NCBI GenBank assembly: GCA_021775855.1
Contig: JAJFGZ010000047.1
Coordinates: 62,001 to 126,000, forward strand
DNA length: 64,000 nt
From: Hyphomicrobiales bacterium
GTDB lineage: Bacteria; Pseudomonadota; Alphaproteobacteria; Rhizobiales; NORP267
Reading direction: 5' to 3'
In this document: in pieces, positions 39,101 to 53,000 of the stretch
Layout of the letters: the number at the start of each line of letters is the position of its first letter
Numbering within the stretch: the first letter of the stretch is position 1
Notes under the pieces: model-generated
Seen by the model: only the letters and a program-made list of their open reading frames with translations
Told to the model about the DNA's origin: nothing
The model's database searches: none
Program-made: the position numbers and the translations under genes

Positions 39101-41013
39101 ATATTCTGACCCTGACCCAACCGGACATCATAGGCAGCATCCACGAATCCTATTTCGAAGCCGGTGCCGATATCATCTGCACCAATACATTTTCGTCGAC
39201 CTCGATTGCTCAGGCTGATTACGGAGCGGAGGAGAATGTCTACAAGCTGAATTTTGAATCGGCCAAACTCGCCCGCAAGATCGCAGACGCGTTCGAAGCG
39301 AAAAACCCGGATCGCCCGCGCGGTGTGGCTGGCGCCATGGGACCAACCAACCGCACCGCCTCGATGTCGCCTGATGTCAACCGGCCGGGATACCGGGCGG
39401 CCAATTTCGACGATCTACGCGCCTCTTACGCTGAGGCGGCCAGAGGCCTCATCGCTGGTGGCGTAGATCTGTTCCTGATCGAAACCATTTTTGATACCCT
39501 AAACGCCAAAGCGGCTCTGTTTGCGATCGACGAGGTTCTGGTCGAACTGGACATATCCCTGCCTGTCATGATTTCGGGCACCATTACGGATCTGTCCGGC
39601 CGCACCCTGTCCGGCCAGACGCCTGAAGCTTTCTGGAATTCGCTGCGCCACGCCAAACCGTTTTCAATTGGGTTTAATTGCGCCCTCGGCGCCGCCGAAA
39701 TGCGCCCGCATATCGATGAGATTTCACGCATTTCGGACACCCTGGTCTGTGCCTACCCCAACGCCGGTCTACCCAATGAATTCGGTGAATATGACGAAAG
39801 CGCCGAACATATGTCGGCGTTGCTGGAAGATTTCGCCAAATCCGGGCTGGTCAATATTCTCGGCGGCTGCTGCGGCACCACGCCGGAGCATATCGCTGCG
39901 TTCGCGAAAGTAATCGATGGGGTCGAACCCCGGACCGCGCCGCACCAGCCGAAACAGATGCGCCTGTCGGGTCTGGAGCCCTTCAACCTCACGCCCGAAA
40001 CAAATTTCGTGAATGTCGGCGAGCGCACCAACGTCACCGGCTCGGCCCGCTTCCGCAAGCTGATCACCAATGGCGATTACGATGCCGCGCTCGAGGTTGC
40101 CCGACAACAGGTCGAGAGCGGCGCCCAGATAATCGACATCAACATGGACGAAGGGCTGCTGGATTCCGAGGAAGCCATGACGACCTTCCTCAATCTGCTC
40201 GCCGCCGAACCCGACATTTGCCGAGTGCCGATCATGGTCGACTCCTCGAAATGGACGGTCATCGAGGCTGGCCTGAAATGTATCCAGGGCAAAGCCATCG
40301 TCAATTCGATCTCCCTGAAAGAGGGCGAAGAATCTTTCCTGGCGCAGGCTGCTCTCGTGAGGCGGTACGGCGCCGCGGTTGTTGTGATGGCTTTCGACGA
40401 GTCCGGTCAGGCAGACAATATCGAACGCAAGTTCGAAATCTGCAAACGCTGCTACGATCTGCTGACCAATAAAGCCGGGTTCGATCCGCACGATATTATT
40501 TTCGATCCCAATATTTTCGCGGTCGCGACGGGGATCGAAGAACATAACGATTACGGCATCGCGTTCATCGAGGCGACCCGACTGATCAAGCAACATTTAC
40601 CGGGCGCGCGGGTCTCTGGTGGATTGTCGAACCTGTCCTTTTCGTTCCGGGGTAACGAGCCGGTGCGCGAAGCCATGCATTCGGTTTTTCTGTACCACGC
40701 GATTCAAGCCGGCCTCGACATGGCCATCGTCAATGCCGGCCAGCTGGCGGTCTACGACGAGATCGACCTGGACCTGCGCGAACGTTGCGAGGATGTCATC
40801 CTGAACAGGCGCGACGACGCCACCGACCGGTTGTTGGAGGTCGCATTCAAATACCAGGGCGAGGCTGGCCAGGCCCGCGCGGCGAACGATTTGTCGTGGC
40901 GCGAGGTCGGCGTCAACGAACGCCTGGCGCACGCTCTGGTCAAGGGGATTGCGGACTTTATCATCGAAGACCTTGAAGAAGCCCGGCCCAGTACAACCCG
41001 CACCCTGGACCTG

Positions 41014-41044
<31 letters not shown>

Positions 41045-44000
41045 GGGTCGGTGATCTGTTCGGTTCGGGCAAGATGTTTCTGCCCCAGGTCGTGAAATCT
41101 GCCCGCGTCATGAAACAGGCGGTCGCACACTTATTGCCATATATGGAGCAGGAGAAGCAGGAACAGGGGATCACAGGAAGTTCATCGGCGGGCAAAATCC
41201 TGCTCGCAACCGTCAAGGGCGATGTCCACGATATCGGCAAGAATATCGTCGGCGTGGTCCTCCAGTGCAACAATTTCGAAGTCATCGACCTGGGCGTCAT
41301 GGTGCCTTCGTCAAAAATTCTGGAGACCGCCCGGGCGGAAAAAGTTGACGCCATCGGCCTTTCGGGCCTGATCACACCCTCGCTCGATGAGATGTGCCAT
41401 GTGGCGGCCGAGATGGAGCGCGAGGGCATGGACCTGCCACTCCTGATCGGCGGCGCGACCACCAGCAAGGTCCACACCGCGATAAAAATTCACCCCAATT
41501 ATAAACGCGGTCAGGCTGTCTACGTGACCGATGCCAGCCGCGCAGTCGGGGTAACTTCAAACCTGATCTCGGATGAACGCAAATCTGAGTTCGTTACCAA
41601 CATCCGCGACGAATACCGACGCATGACGGAAGAATACCAGCGCGGCGGCGCGCGCCGCACGCGTCTGTCCCTGGACGCAGCCCGGGATAACCGGATCAAA
41701 ATCGACTGGGACGGTTATCAGCCGCCCAAACCAAAATTTATCGGTTTGAAATCGTTTCAGAATTACGACCTCTCCGTGTTGCGGGAGCATATCGACTGGA
41801 CGCCTTTCTTCGCGACCTGGGAGATGAAGGGGCGCTACCCAGCGATCCTCGAAGACAAGATTTACGGTGAAGCCGCCCGTGATTTGTTCGCCGATGCCCA
41901 GGACATGCTGGACACCATGATCGAACAGCATTGGGTCCACGCCAACGGGGTCATGGGCCTCTGGCCCGCCAACGCAGCGGGAGATGACATTCAGATTTTT
42001 GCCAATGATGACCGGTCCGAAATCCACGCGGAACTGCACACATTGCGCCAGCAAATGGCGCGCGGCACCAACCGGGCGAATGCCGCTCTGAGTGATTTCG
42101 TCGCACCGATTGAAACTGGAATTCCAGATTATGTCGGCGGATTTGCCGTCACCACCGGGATCGGCGAAGACGCGGTCGCCCAGCGCTTCGCGAAAGCCAA
42201 CGACGATTATTCCAAAATCTTGAGTCAATCCCTCACCGACCGTTTGGCCGAAGCCTTTGCCGAACATCTACACGCCCGGGTTCGCCGCGAATTCTGGGGC
42301 TACGCCGCCGGCGAAGGGCTCGCCGTCGAGCAGCTGATCGCGGAAAAATACCAGGGCATCCGCCCGGCGCCCGGCTACCCGGCGCAGCCCGACCACACAG
42401 AAAAGCGGACGCTGTTTGACTTGCTGGAAGCTGAACAGAGGACCAACATCGAACTGACCGAAAACTACGCCATGTGGCCGGCATCGTCAGTGTCCGGGCT
42501 CTATTTCTCACACCCCGAGAGCTACTATTTTGGGGTCGGCAGAATTGAGGAAGATCAGGTCCGGGATTACGCCAAGCGTAAAGGGCTGGAGTTGAAAGAG
42601 ATGGAACGCTGGCTCGCGCCAAATCTGAATTACGACCCGGCAGGGAGAGGCGATTCCACCTCCTGACCGGCAAGAGACTGCACAGGGGACAGGTTCATGA
42701 ACAACGCAGTGACAATGCCTTGTCCCCCAACTAAAATCGACAACAAATCCTCCTAATCCCGAGACGGCAGAGAGTTAATATGTCGAACCTGCGAAAATTC
42801 GCCAAAGGACTGTACCTGGCCCTTGCGGCATTCATGGTCATGGTCCCGAATGGTGTCAGCTTTGCGGATCGCTGGGAGCAGGAGGTGCTCGATAGGTTAC
42901 AGCAGGTTGAGCGCCAGTTTGGCCGGGACGGGTATCGCAAAACTCACGATTTTTTCACCGCCAAGATCCGCCCGGAACAATCCGAGTCGTACAGCGTCAC
43001 GCTTGATGGCGGGCGAGACTACACGATCGTTTCGGTCTGCGATTCCGACTGCGACAATGTGGATTTGCGGCTTCTCGATATCGACGGGGGATTGATCGAA
43101 ACCGACATCGAATTGAATGAATTCCCGCAAATTGCGACCTCGCCATCAAACACAATGCGGTATCAGGTGGAAGTTGTGATTCCGGGATGCCGTGAATCCC
43201 GCTGCACCATCGGGATCGGTATTTTCGGGCGCTAATCCGCCTGGCGCACAGTGATCTCACGGTGCGGATAGGGGATTTCAATCCCGGCTTCTTTGAATTT
43301 ATCCCACAGGTTCAGATAGACGTCGCCCCGGATATTGGTGACGCCCCCGCCGGGATCAGAAATCCAGAAACGAAGAAGGAAGTTTATCGAAGAATCGCCG
43401 AATTCGGTGATGTGACAAACCGGCGGTGGGTCTTCTAAAACCCGGTCGTGGGCGCCCGCCGCCTCTCGGGCAAGTGTCCGTACATTATATGGATCAGAGT
43501 CATAACTGGTGCCAAAACCCAGATCGAGCCGGATGAGGTCGCTTGAAAAGGACCAGTTCAGGACCGGATTGGTAATCAGGTCTTCGTTCGGTACCAGATA
43601 TTCGCGGCCATCGCGGGCAATCACCGATACGTAGCGGGCGGCCAACTGGTTGATCCGCCCGAAGGTTTCACCGACGCTGATAACATCCCCGGGCTTGATC
43701 GATTTGTCGGCGAGGAGAATGACCCCACTGACCAGGTTCGACATGATTTTTTGTAGCCCGAACCCGATCCCAAGGCCGAGCGCCCCGGAGAAAATTGCAA
43801 ACGCGCCGAGATCAACCCCGACAATCGAAAGCCCCCCAAGGACAGCGATCATATAAAGCGCAAGCCGAGTTATTTTAGACGATAGAACCTTGAGCGACGG
43901 TGTCAGGTCTTCGGTTTTCCTGATCTGGTTCTCGATAAAATGCCCAGCAAGGACAGCCAGCCAGATCAAGACCGACAGGACGGCAACGCTCTGCAAGAGC

Positions 44001-47000
44001 TTCAGGGCCGAGAACCGGAAATCCTGCATTTCGAACGCGATGCTGTCGAGCAAATCGACGGTATTCGGCAACAGCCCGACAATATTCAATGCGGCGCTGA
44101 TCCAGACCACGATTGCAACTATGTTGGCGACCGACCGTCGTCGGATGATCCGCGAAAAAATCGAGATGAACAGCCAGGCCGTCGCCAGACTGGCAGCGGA
44201 CAGCACGATCCGGCTCCGGCTCGGCCAGGTAATTTCCAGCATGACAATAAGTATTAGCCAAAGGAAAACGGAGAATACCGCCCACCGCGTCCGTCGGTAG
44301 AGAATTGCGAGAAACCGCAACAGCGGCTGGTTGCCATGGATTTCCCTGAGCCTGGCTTCCAGTCGCGGCCCGGCCAGTTTGGCGAGCCAGTTAGCCAGCA
44401 ACCACGATAAGATGATCAGGGATATCTGGCTGAGGGTCCAGACCAGATTTACCTCGCTGAAGAAAAACCCCATATCCCTGAGCCAGCGCAGGAAGCCGCT
44501 CCAGAATATTTCTATCTGGGAACCAAAATCGATGGCTTCCGGCACAACAACATCGGAGACTGAATCAAGACCAGATTCAGCATCGGGCGTTTCGTCAGGA
44601 TTCATTCATGCCACCCAGTCCCCAATCGCAATCTGATTCAGGTTGTATAAAAAATACAGCAATAACCGCAATTCTCAAAGGTTTCTGAACGACCATATTT
44701 GCGCCCAACCCTGAAATGGTCATGATGTGCCAATCAATGTTTCCGGAGAAACCTCTTGCCCACCGACCCGATTTCACCAACCCAGATTGTGCGCGATTAC
44801 CTGTCCGCCATGGAGGCCCGCGACCTGGAGACCGCGCAGGGGTTTCTCGGAGAAAATTTTACGATGACTTTCCCTGGCGGCGCCATTTTCAGCCGCCCGG
44901 ATCAATTGGTGGATTGGGCAAAATCGCGCTACCGATCGGTTGGAAAATCCTATTCCGGTTTTGATGAAATAGCCGGTCCCGACGGCGCAATCGTCTATTG
45001 CTACGGCACCCTGTATGGCGTCTGGCTAGACGGCTCAGATTTTTCGAATATCCGCTTCATCGACCGGTTTACAGTAAGAGAAGGCAAGCTGACCGATCAA
45101 CAGGTCTGGAACGATATGGGCGAAGTGGCAAGTTAGCCCCACCGCACATCAAGCCCGGTGATCTGAAGAAGAATTGAGAGCGACAGCAGAACAATGGCAA
45201 ATATCGTCGCCTGTTTGGCGAACCAGAAATAGGTCTCCCGCAACACGCCGCCTACAATGCGCTGGGCAATTTGCGCGGGCACCCGGGCCTTCTTGTCGAG
45301 GATGAGCCATAATTCCGTTTTATTGTATGGGCGGGTCAGAGCGCACATGGCGTAGATTATGAGAACGAACGCTATCGCCAGGCACAGGAGCCCGCCGGCA
45401 CGGGCTGCAAGCGCCGGTTGAAAACTCAGCCCCAGAGAAATACAAAAAACCGCAAGTCCGGCAAAGCCCACCGCTCGCCCGACGGATACAAACGCAGCAT
45501 TTTCGATGGCATCCATAACCACCTCCCGCTTGTCTCAGGGCAATACTGGCCGATGCACGGCGGTGGCGCAAGTAAGTCGCGGCCGGGATCACGTAAATGT
45601 CAGTTTTGCGCGCGATTGAATTCGAGGTCTTCAGGAGGCCCCGATACTGAGCTGTGTCTGCTGGGCAAGACATCGTTTAATCGCCGGGCGCGCTGCGACC
45701 AGGTCAAAACACCGCCGTACAGCCGGGCATTCTTCAAATAGATCGTCAATCGGCTGATACCAGGTTGCCAGCATCACGAGATAGATATCCAACAGGCTGA
45801 AGCGATCGCCCAGATGATACGGGCCGCCCCCCGCAAGGTGATCATCGACGAGCCGCCAACCCGCAATCAGATCCCTTTGCGCCTGGGTCTTGATGGCCGG
45901 TGCATACGCGACCTCGGCAGAAAACCGGTTTGGATAATAGTACCGTTTATAGTCATTCTGGATACCGTTTGAGAGGCCAAACAAAGACCTGTAAAATAAC
46001 CCCCGCAACGGATGATCGATGGGCGGTGCAAGATCGTCAAGACGATAAGTATCCGCCAGATACAGCATTATCGCGGCGGTTTCGTAGATCACCTGACCGT
46101 CGGGCAGAACCAGGGATGGGACTTTCCCGAGCGGATTGATCGCCAGATAATCCGGGTTCAGGTGTTCGACTTTCGTGGTATCGATCTTGACAATCTTGTG
46201 ATCAATATTAGATTCCTCTAATACGGATTGAGGGCCAAAACTGGCCGTTCCTTCCGCCCAATACAAAATGTACATCAAATTTCATCCGTCTTGAATTTCA
46301 GGTATCGTTCTAAATCTGGTTTTGACTTTAATCGACGATTTCATAAACAGGAACACTGCGATGACTAGGCCATTTATCGCAATCATTTTTGCTCTATTCC
46401 CCCTATTGGCGGGAACGCAATTTGTTGCGTCAGAAGAATATTTGGTGTCGCCGGTTATGATCCCGGTCATGAAATCCGTTTTCGGACAGGTTCGCAGCCG
46501 CGATCTGGTCCCGGCACGGGCTCGGATCGGCGGTACGCTGGTCGAGATCAGTGTCGAGGAAGGCGATCAAGTGGAAGCGGGCCAGGTCATCGCGCAAGTT
46601 GTCGATGACAAACTGGATTTGCAATTGCGCGCATTGGCGGCGAGCCGCCAGGCCGTGACCGCGCAACTGGGCAATGCCTCGACAAATCTTGAGCGCGCGC
46701 AGCAACTTTTCTCGCGTGGCACCATTGCCAAAAGCCGGTTGGACGAATTGCAGACCCAGTTCGATGTCCTGACCAACCAGCTGCGTGAAACCGACGCCCA
46801 GATGGCCGTCATTGTTGAACAGAGCAACCAGGGCAAAGTGCGCGCGCCTTCCACTGGCCGGATCCTGTCCGTTCCAGTCACCCAGGGGTCGGTCCTGCTG
46901 CCTGGTGAAACAGTCGCACGGATCGCGGGCGGCGGGTATTTGCTCCGACTGTCTTTGCCTGAACGTCACGCCGCCGGGATCAACGATGGCGACCAGGTCA

Positions 47001-50000
47001 TTGTTGGCGCGCGCGGTTTGACGCCGGAGGATGGAGACGCCTCCAGCGTGACCGGCCAACTGGTTAAGGTCTATCCGGAAATCGAGAATGGCCGGGTTAT
47101 AGCCGATGTTAAGTTGGAGACCCTCGGTGATTTCTTTGTCGGCGAACGGGTCCTGGTTTCGGTCCCCATCGGGCAACGGGTTGCCCTCGCGGTCCCGCGC
47201 GAAGCCGTCGCCACCCGCCACGGCATCGACTATGTGACGATCGAACTCAATGGGTCGACAACCGAAGTGAGTATTATCCCGGGCGCTGAGATTAGCGCGG
47301 ATGAAGGTGTTCTCATCGAAATTCTCACAGGCCTGCGTGCCGGCGACACTGTGGTCCTGCCATGAATCTGGGGATCGCCGGGCGTCTGACACAGGGTTTT
47401 ATAGGATCTCCCCTGACCCCGCTGTTTCTGATCGCGTCGATCGTCGTTGGTCTGATCGCGCTTGCCTCGCTGCCGCGCGAGGAAGAGCCCCAAATCTCCG
47501 TACCGCTGGTGGATATCCATATCCGCGCTGACGGATTGAAGGCAGAGGATGCGGTGAAACTTGTCACCGAACCACTCGAAGCGATCATAAAGTCGATCGA
47601 CGACGTGGAACACGTTTATTCCCAGACCCAGGATGACCACGCCCTGGTCACGGCCCGTTTTATGGTTGGTACCAGCTCGGACGCCGCGATCCTGCGCATC
47701 CATGAAGAAATTCAGGCCAATTTCGATCGCATCCCGGTTGGCATCCCCGAACCTCTGATCGTCAGCCGCGGGATCGACGATGTAGCGATTGTATCAATCA
47801 CGCTTTCGCCCCGCCCGGAAGTGGCCAACCGCTGGTCGCGCAACGACCTGACCCGGTTGGCGCGTGAAGTTGTTGTGGAGATGACTAAACTCGAAGATGT
47901 CGGCCTGACCTATATTGTCGGCGAGCAGCCGGAGGAAATCCGGGTGGAGCCGGATCCCGAACGTCTCGCCATGTTCGGCATCACGTTACAACAGCTCACA
48001 GCCAAGATATCCGGCGCGAACCGTACGATCCAGCTCGGCCAGGTGCGAGCGGACAACCAACAGATCGGTCTTATTGCCGGGCAAACGTTGCGTACGCGTG
48101 GTGAAATCGGAAATATCCTCCTCACCGCGCGCGATGGCAGACCCGTCTATGTCCGTGATGTCGCCAATATCGTATTCGCGACAGCGCCGAACGAGACCAT
48201 TGTAACAGATATCCAGATGACCGAAGCAGGTCCGGTCGAACTGCCGGCCGTTTCCATCGCCATCGCCAAGCGGGCGGGCACCAATGCCGTGGAAATCGCT
48301 GAAAAAATCATCGAACGACTGGACCAGGTCCAGGGCGAAATATTCCCCGCAGACGTGAACCTGACCATCACCCGGAATTACGGTGAATCAGCCGACGAAA
48401 AGGCCAACGAACTTTTATACCATCTCGGTCTCGCGACCGTCTCGATCATCATCCTGGTGGCCGTATCGCTTGGATGGCGGGCAGCAATTGTTGTCGCTTT
48501 TGTGGTCCCGGCCACAATCCTGCTCACCCTGTTCGCCGCAAATCTTATGGGCTACACGCTCAACCGGGTCAGTCTGTTTGCGCTTATTTTCTCGATCGGC
48601 ATCCTGGTCGACGATGCGATCGTGGTAATCGAAAATATCGTCAGACACTGGTCGATGGGTGACGCCCGGTCCAGGCGTCAGGCGGCGATCGACGCGGTAT
48701 CTGAAGTCGGCAACCCGACCATCATCGCAACCCTGACGGTGATCACCGCATTGTTGCCCATGCTGTTTGTCTCCGGTCTGATGGGACCTTATATGAGCCC
48801 GATCCCGGCTGTGGCGTCAGCCGCCATGCTGTTTTCCTTCTTTGTCGCGGTCATGCTGACACCTTGGCTGATGATGAAATTTGGCGGCAAGGAAGGCGCT
48901 GATGATGGAAAGCATCACGGTGTGGGCGGTCTGCTCGGCAGGATTTATATTGCTGTCGCCACGCCCGTGCTCAAGTCCAGAGGCCGGGCCTGGACTTTCC
49001 TGATCCTGGTGGGCATTGCTACCCTCGGCTCCATGACCCTGATCTATACAAAGGATGTCACGGTCAAACTGCTGCCCTTCGACAACAAGACGGAACTGCA
49101 GGTAATCGTCGATTTACCGGAAGGTTCCTCGGTGGAAGAAACCAACAGGGTCCTGCAGGCAATCACCGCGCGGATATCGGATGTTGAGGAAATCGTTTCT
49201 TTCCAGACCTATGCCGGGACGTCGGCACCCTTCAATTTCAACGGCCTGGTCCGACATTATTATTTGCGTGCAGCGTCCTATATGGGCGACGTGCAGGTCA
49301 ACCTGCACCCAAAGGAAGAGCGCGACCGCAACAGCCATACCATCGCGCTTGATTTACGCGAGCGACTTTCGGATCTCGATATCCCCCAGGGAACAGTGAT
49401 CAAGGTGGTCGAGCCCCCACCCGGACCTCCGGTTCTTGCCACCCTGCTCGCCGAGATTTACGGGCCGGACGCGGATACCCGCAGGGCAGTCGCGGCGAAG
49501 GTCCAGGAGGCGTTTGCATCCGTGCCCTATATCGTCGATATCGACAATAGCTACGGCACCCGCGCACCACGAACCCGGATCTCGATTGATCAGGACAATC
49601 TCGAATTTTTCAAGGTCGAGCAGGGCGACGTCTTCGACACCCTTTCCGCCTATTTCGGCGGACAAACAGTTGGCTATTCCAGTCGTGGCGAGGGGCGCCA
49701 CCCGATTCCAATCCGGATCGCGCTCCTGAAAAACAACAATGTCGTTGATGAACGCGCCCTGTCGATACCCGTACCCGCCAACGCCCTGCCTGGCGATCGG
49801 GGCATCGTTGAACTGGGCGACGTGGTCACGATCACGCGCGAGCTGGGTTCCTACCCCGTTTTCAGGCACAATATGCGCTCCGTCGAAATGATTACGGCAG
49901 AACTGGCAGGGGAATTCGAAGCTCCTGTCTACGGCATGATCGCAGTCGCGGAGGCCATCGACAATATGGAATGGGGCGATCTGCCCAAACCTGTGATCCG

Positions 50001-53000
50001 CCTGAATGGCCAGCCAGACAGTGAGGCCGAGCCGGTCCTCCTGTGGGACGGCGAATGGGAAGTCACGTGGATCACCTTCCGCGATATGGGTGCGGCCTTC
50101 GTGGTAGCGCTGATCGGGATTTACATTCTTGTCGTCGGTCAGTTCAAATCTTTCAAGGTTCCGCTGATTGTCCTGACACCCATCCCCCTCACTTTCATCG
50201 GCATCCTGATCGGGCATTGGCTATTCGCGGCGCCATTCACGGCAACCTCGATGGTCGGGTTTATCGCCCTGGCTGGGATCATCGTTCGTAATTCGATTCT
50301 ACTGGTCGATTTCGTCCGCCACGCGAGTGACCCCGACCGACCCCTTCTCGACATTCTGCTGGAAGCCGGAGCGATCCGTTTCAAACCAATCCTCCTGACC
50401 GCGCTGGCCGCCATGATCGGTGCGGCAGTTATTTTGACAGATCCTATCTTCCAGGGCCTGGCTATCTCCCTCCTCTTTGGCCTTGCATCATCAACAGCCC
50501 TGACCGTGCTGGTCATTCCTGCAATCTACATCGTGTTCAGGGGCACGGATTAGCGCCCCGACAGAAAGGTTCCCGCCGTGAGCAAACCAAAGTCAGTCGA
50601 ATACAGCGACGCGTCACCCGCCGTTCAAGCCGTGTTCGACGATATCAAGACATCGCGCAGCGTGCCCGACGTCAACAATTTCTGGAAATACCTGGCGAAC
50701 GATCCAAAGACGTTGAAGCGTACCTGGGAGAGCCTGAAAGAAGTCATGGAGCCCGGTGCGCTCGACCCCCTTGTCAAGGAAATGATCTACCTGGCGGTTA
50801 GCGTGACCAACGATTGTAGCTATTGCATCGCAAGCCACAGCACGGCCGCCGCCAAAGCCGGCATGACGCCCGAACAGTTCGGCGAGCTGATGGCCGTGGT
50901 CGGCATGGCGAACGAGACAAACCGTTTGGTCAACGGATACCGCGTACCCATTGACTCTGCTTACGAAATCTAGTTTCGACCCGCCGTATATTTGAGCCAA
51001 TAATGCCGGAAAAGTAACCCGCCGACCGGTCCTTTTCCAACGCTGGTGCGGATAATTATCGATCGAAAATATCGTTTAATAATTCTAATTAGATCCATTT
51101 TACAATTCGAAAACAGACACCATATTAGGTCCAACACAGGCGTTAACCGCGAGGAATTTGATATGGCACAAACAATTGACATCGGTATTTCAGAAACGGA
51201 TCGCGCGGCAATCGCGCAAGGATTGTCCCGACTGCTGGCCGACACCTATACCCTCTATCTGAAGACCCACAATTTTCACTGGAACGTTACCGGACAAATG
51301 TTCAACACCCTGCATTTGATGTTCGAGGGGCAGTATACCGAACTCGCAATTGCAGTTGACGAAATCGCCGAACGCATCCGCGCCCTCGGCCACCCGGCAC
51401 CGGGGTCCTACAAGCAATACGCGGCCCTGACCGGCATCGAGGACGACAGCGAAGGTCTAAGCGCCGAGCAAATGATCGCGATCCTCGCAAAGGATCAAGA
51501 ATTGGTGACCCGGACGGCACGTGAAATTTTCCCGGCTGTCGAAAAGGCAAACGATGAACCGAGCGCCGATCTATTGACACAGCGGATGCAGGTCCATGAA
51601 AAAACCGCATGGATGCTGCGCTCGATGCTTGAAAAATAGGTCCGTCCGGAAAACCGGATATTTTCACGAAACTCAATACAACCGCTTTCAAGGTAGACAA
51701 AATGAATTCCCTTATACCCAACGCAATCTTCAAAACCCGTGTGCGCAACGAGACGCTGGGCGGCGATAACCCTTTCGAGTGGCGCGACGTTTCCAGCGAA
51801 GAGCTGTTCGAAAATAAACGGGTCGTCGTATTCTCCCTGCCCGGCGCTTTCACGCCAACATGTTCCACAAGCCACCTGCCCCGTTTTGAGCAACTCTACG
51901 ACGAATTCAGGGCCGAGGGCATTGATGACATCATTTGTGTCTCCGTCAACGACGCCTTCGTCATGTACCGGTGGGGCCTCAGCCAAAAGGCCGAAAAGGT
52001 TCGCCTGTTGCCCGACGGCAACGGCGAATTTACCCGCAAGATGGGCATGCTGGTGGAAAAAGCCAATCTCGGTTTCGGCATGCGCTCGTGGCGCTACGCC
52101 ATGGTTGTCAACGACGGCGAGATTGAGAAAATGTTCGTCGAGCCAGGCTTTTCCGACAATGCCAGGGACGATCCCTTTACAGTGACCGACGCGGACACAA
52201 TTCTGGCCTGGTTGAAGGACGCCCATTAAGATTTGGCACCGATTATCCGGGACAGGGCGGCGCTTTCATTGTAAATGGATCGTCGCCAGTCCCGGAAAAT
52301 GAAACACTATGCCGCTGCCGCTCGTACCCAATGAACGAAAATTCGGATTGCCCGGACCAAAACGGGTGGCCAAGCGAATATTTGATCTCACGCTTGCAGC
52401 GATCCTGCTCCTCTTGTTTTTCTGGCTTCTAGGCCTGTTGATCATCGCCGCACGTCTGGATACCGGACGGTCCGGCATGTTCCGGCAGCAACGCCTGGGC
52501 CTATGGGGCGAACCCTTCACGCTTCTCAAAATCAGATCGATGCGCCCGGATGCACGCATCCTGACAAATGTGACCACGACGGATGATCCAAGGATCACGC
52601 CGTTCGGATCATTTCTGCGGCGCTCAAAACTGGATGAATTGCCGCAACTCATCAATATCCTTCGTGGACAAATGAGCTTTGTCGGGCCGCGCCCCGACGT
52701 GCCGGATGCCTATGATGGTCTTGTCGGCAACGACCGCCGTATTTTTACGGTTTCACCCGGCATTACCGGCCCGGCCTCGATTGCCTTTCGGCGCGAGGAA
52801 GAAGATCTCGCAGAAGTGGACAATCCGGAAGCTTACAACCGAGAGGTTATTTTCCCGGAGAAAGTCCGCATCAATCTCGCCTATATCGATGGCTATCGTT
52901 TCTGGAACGATATACGCATACTTTTACACACGGTATTTGGGCAATTGAGCAGGTTGATAATTTGACGCGAATTTTCCTGTCACCACCCCATATTTCAGGC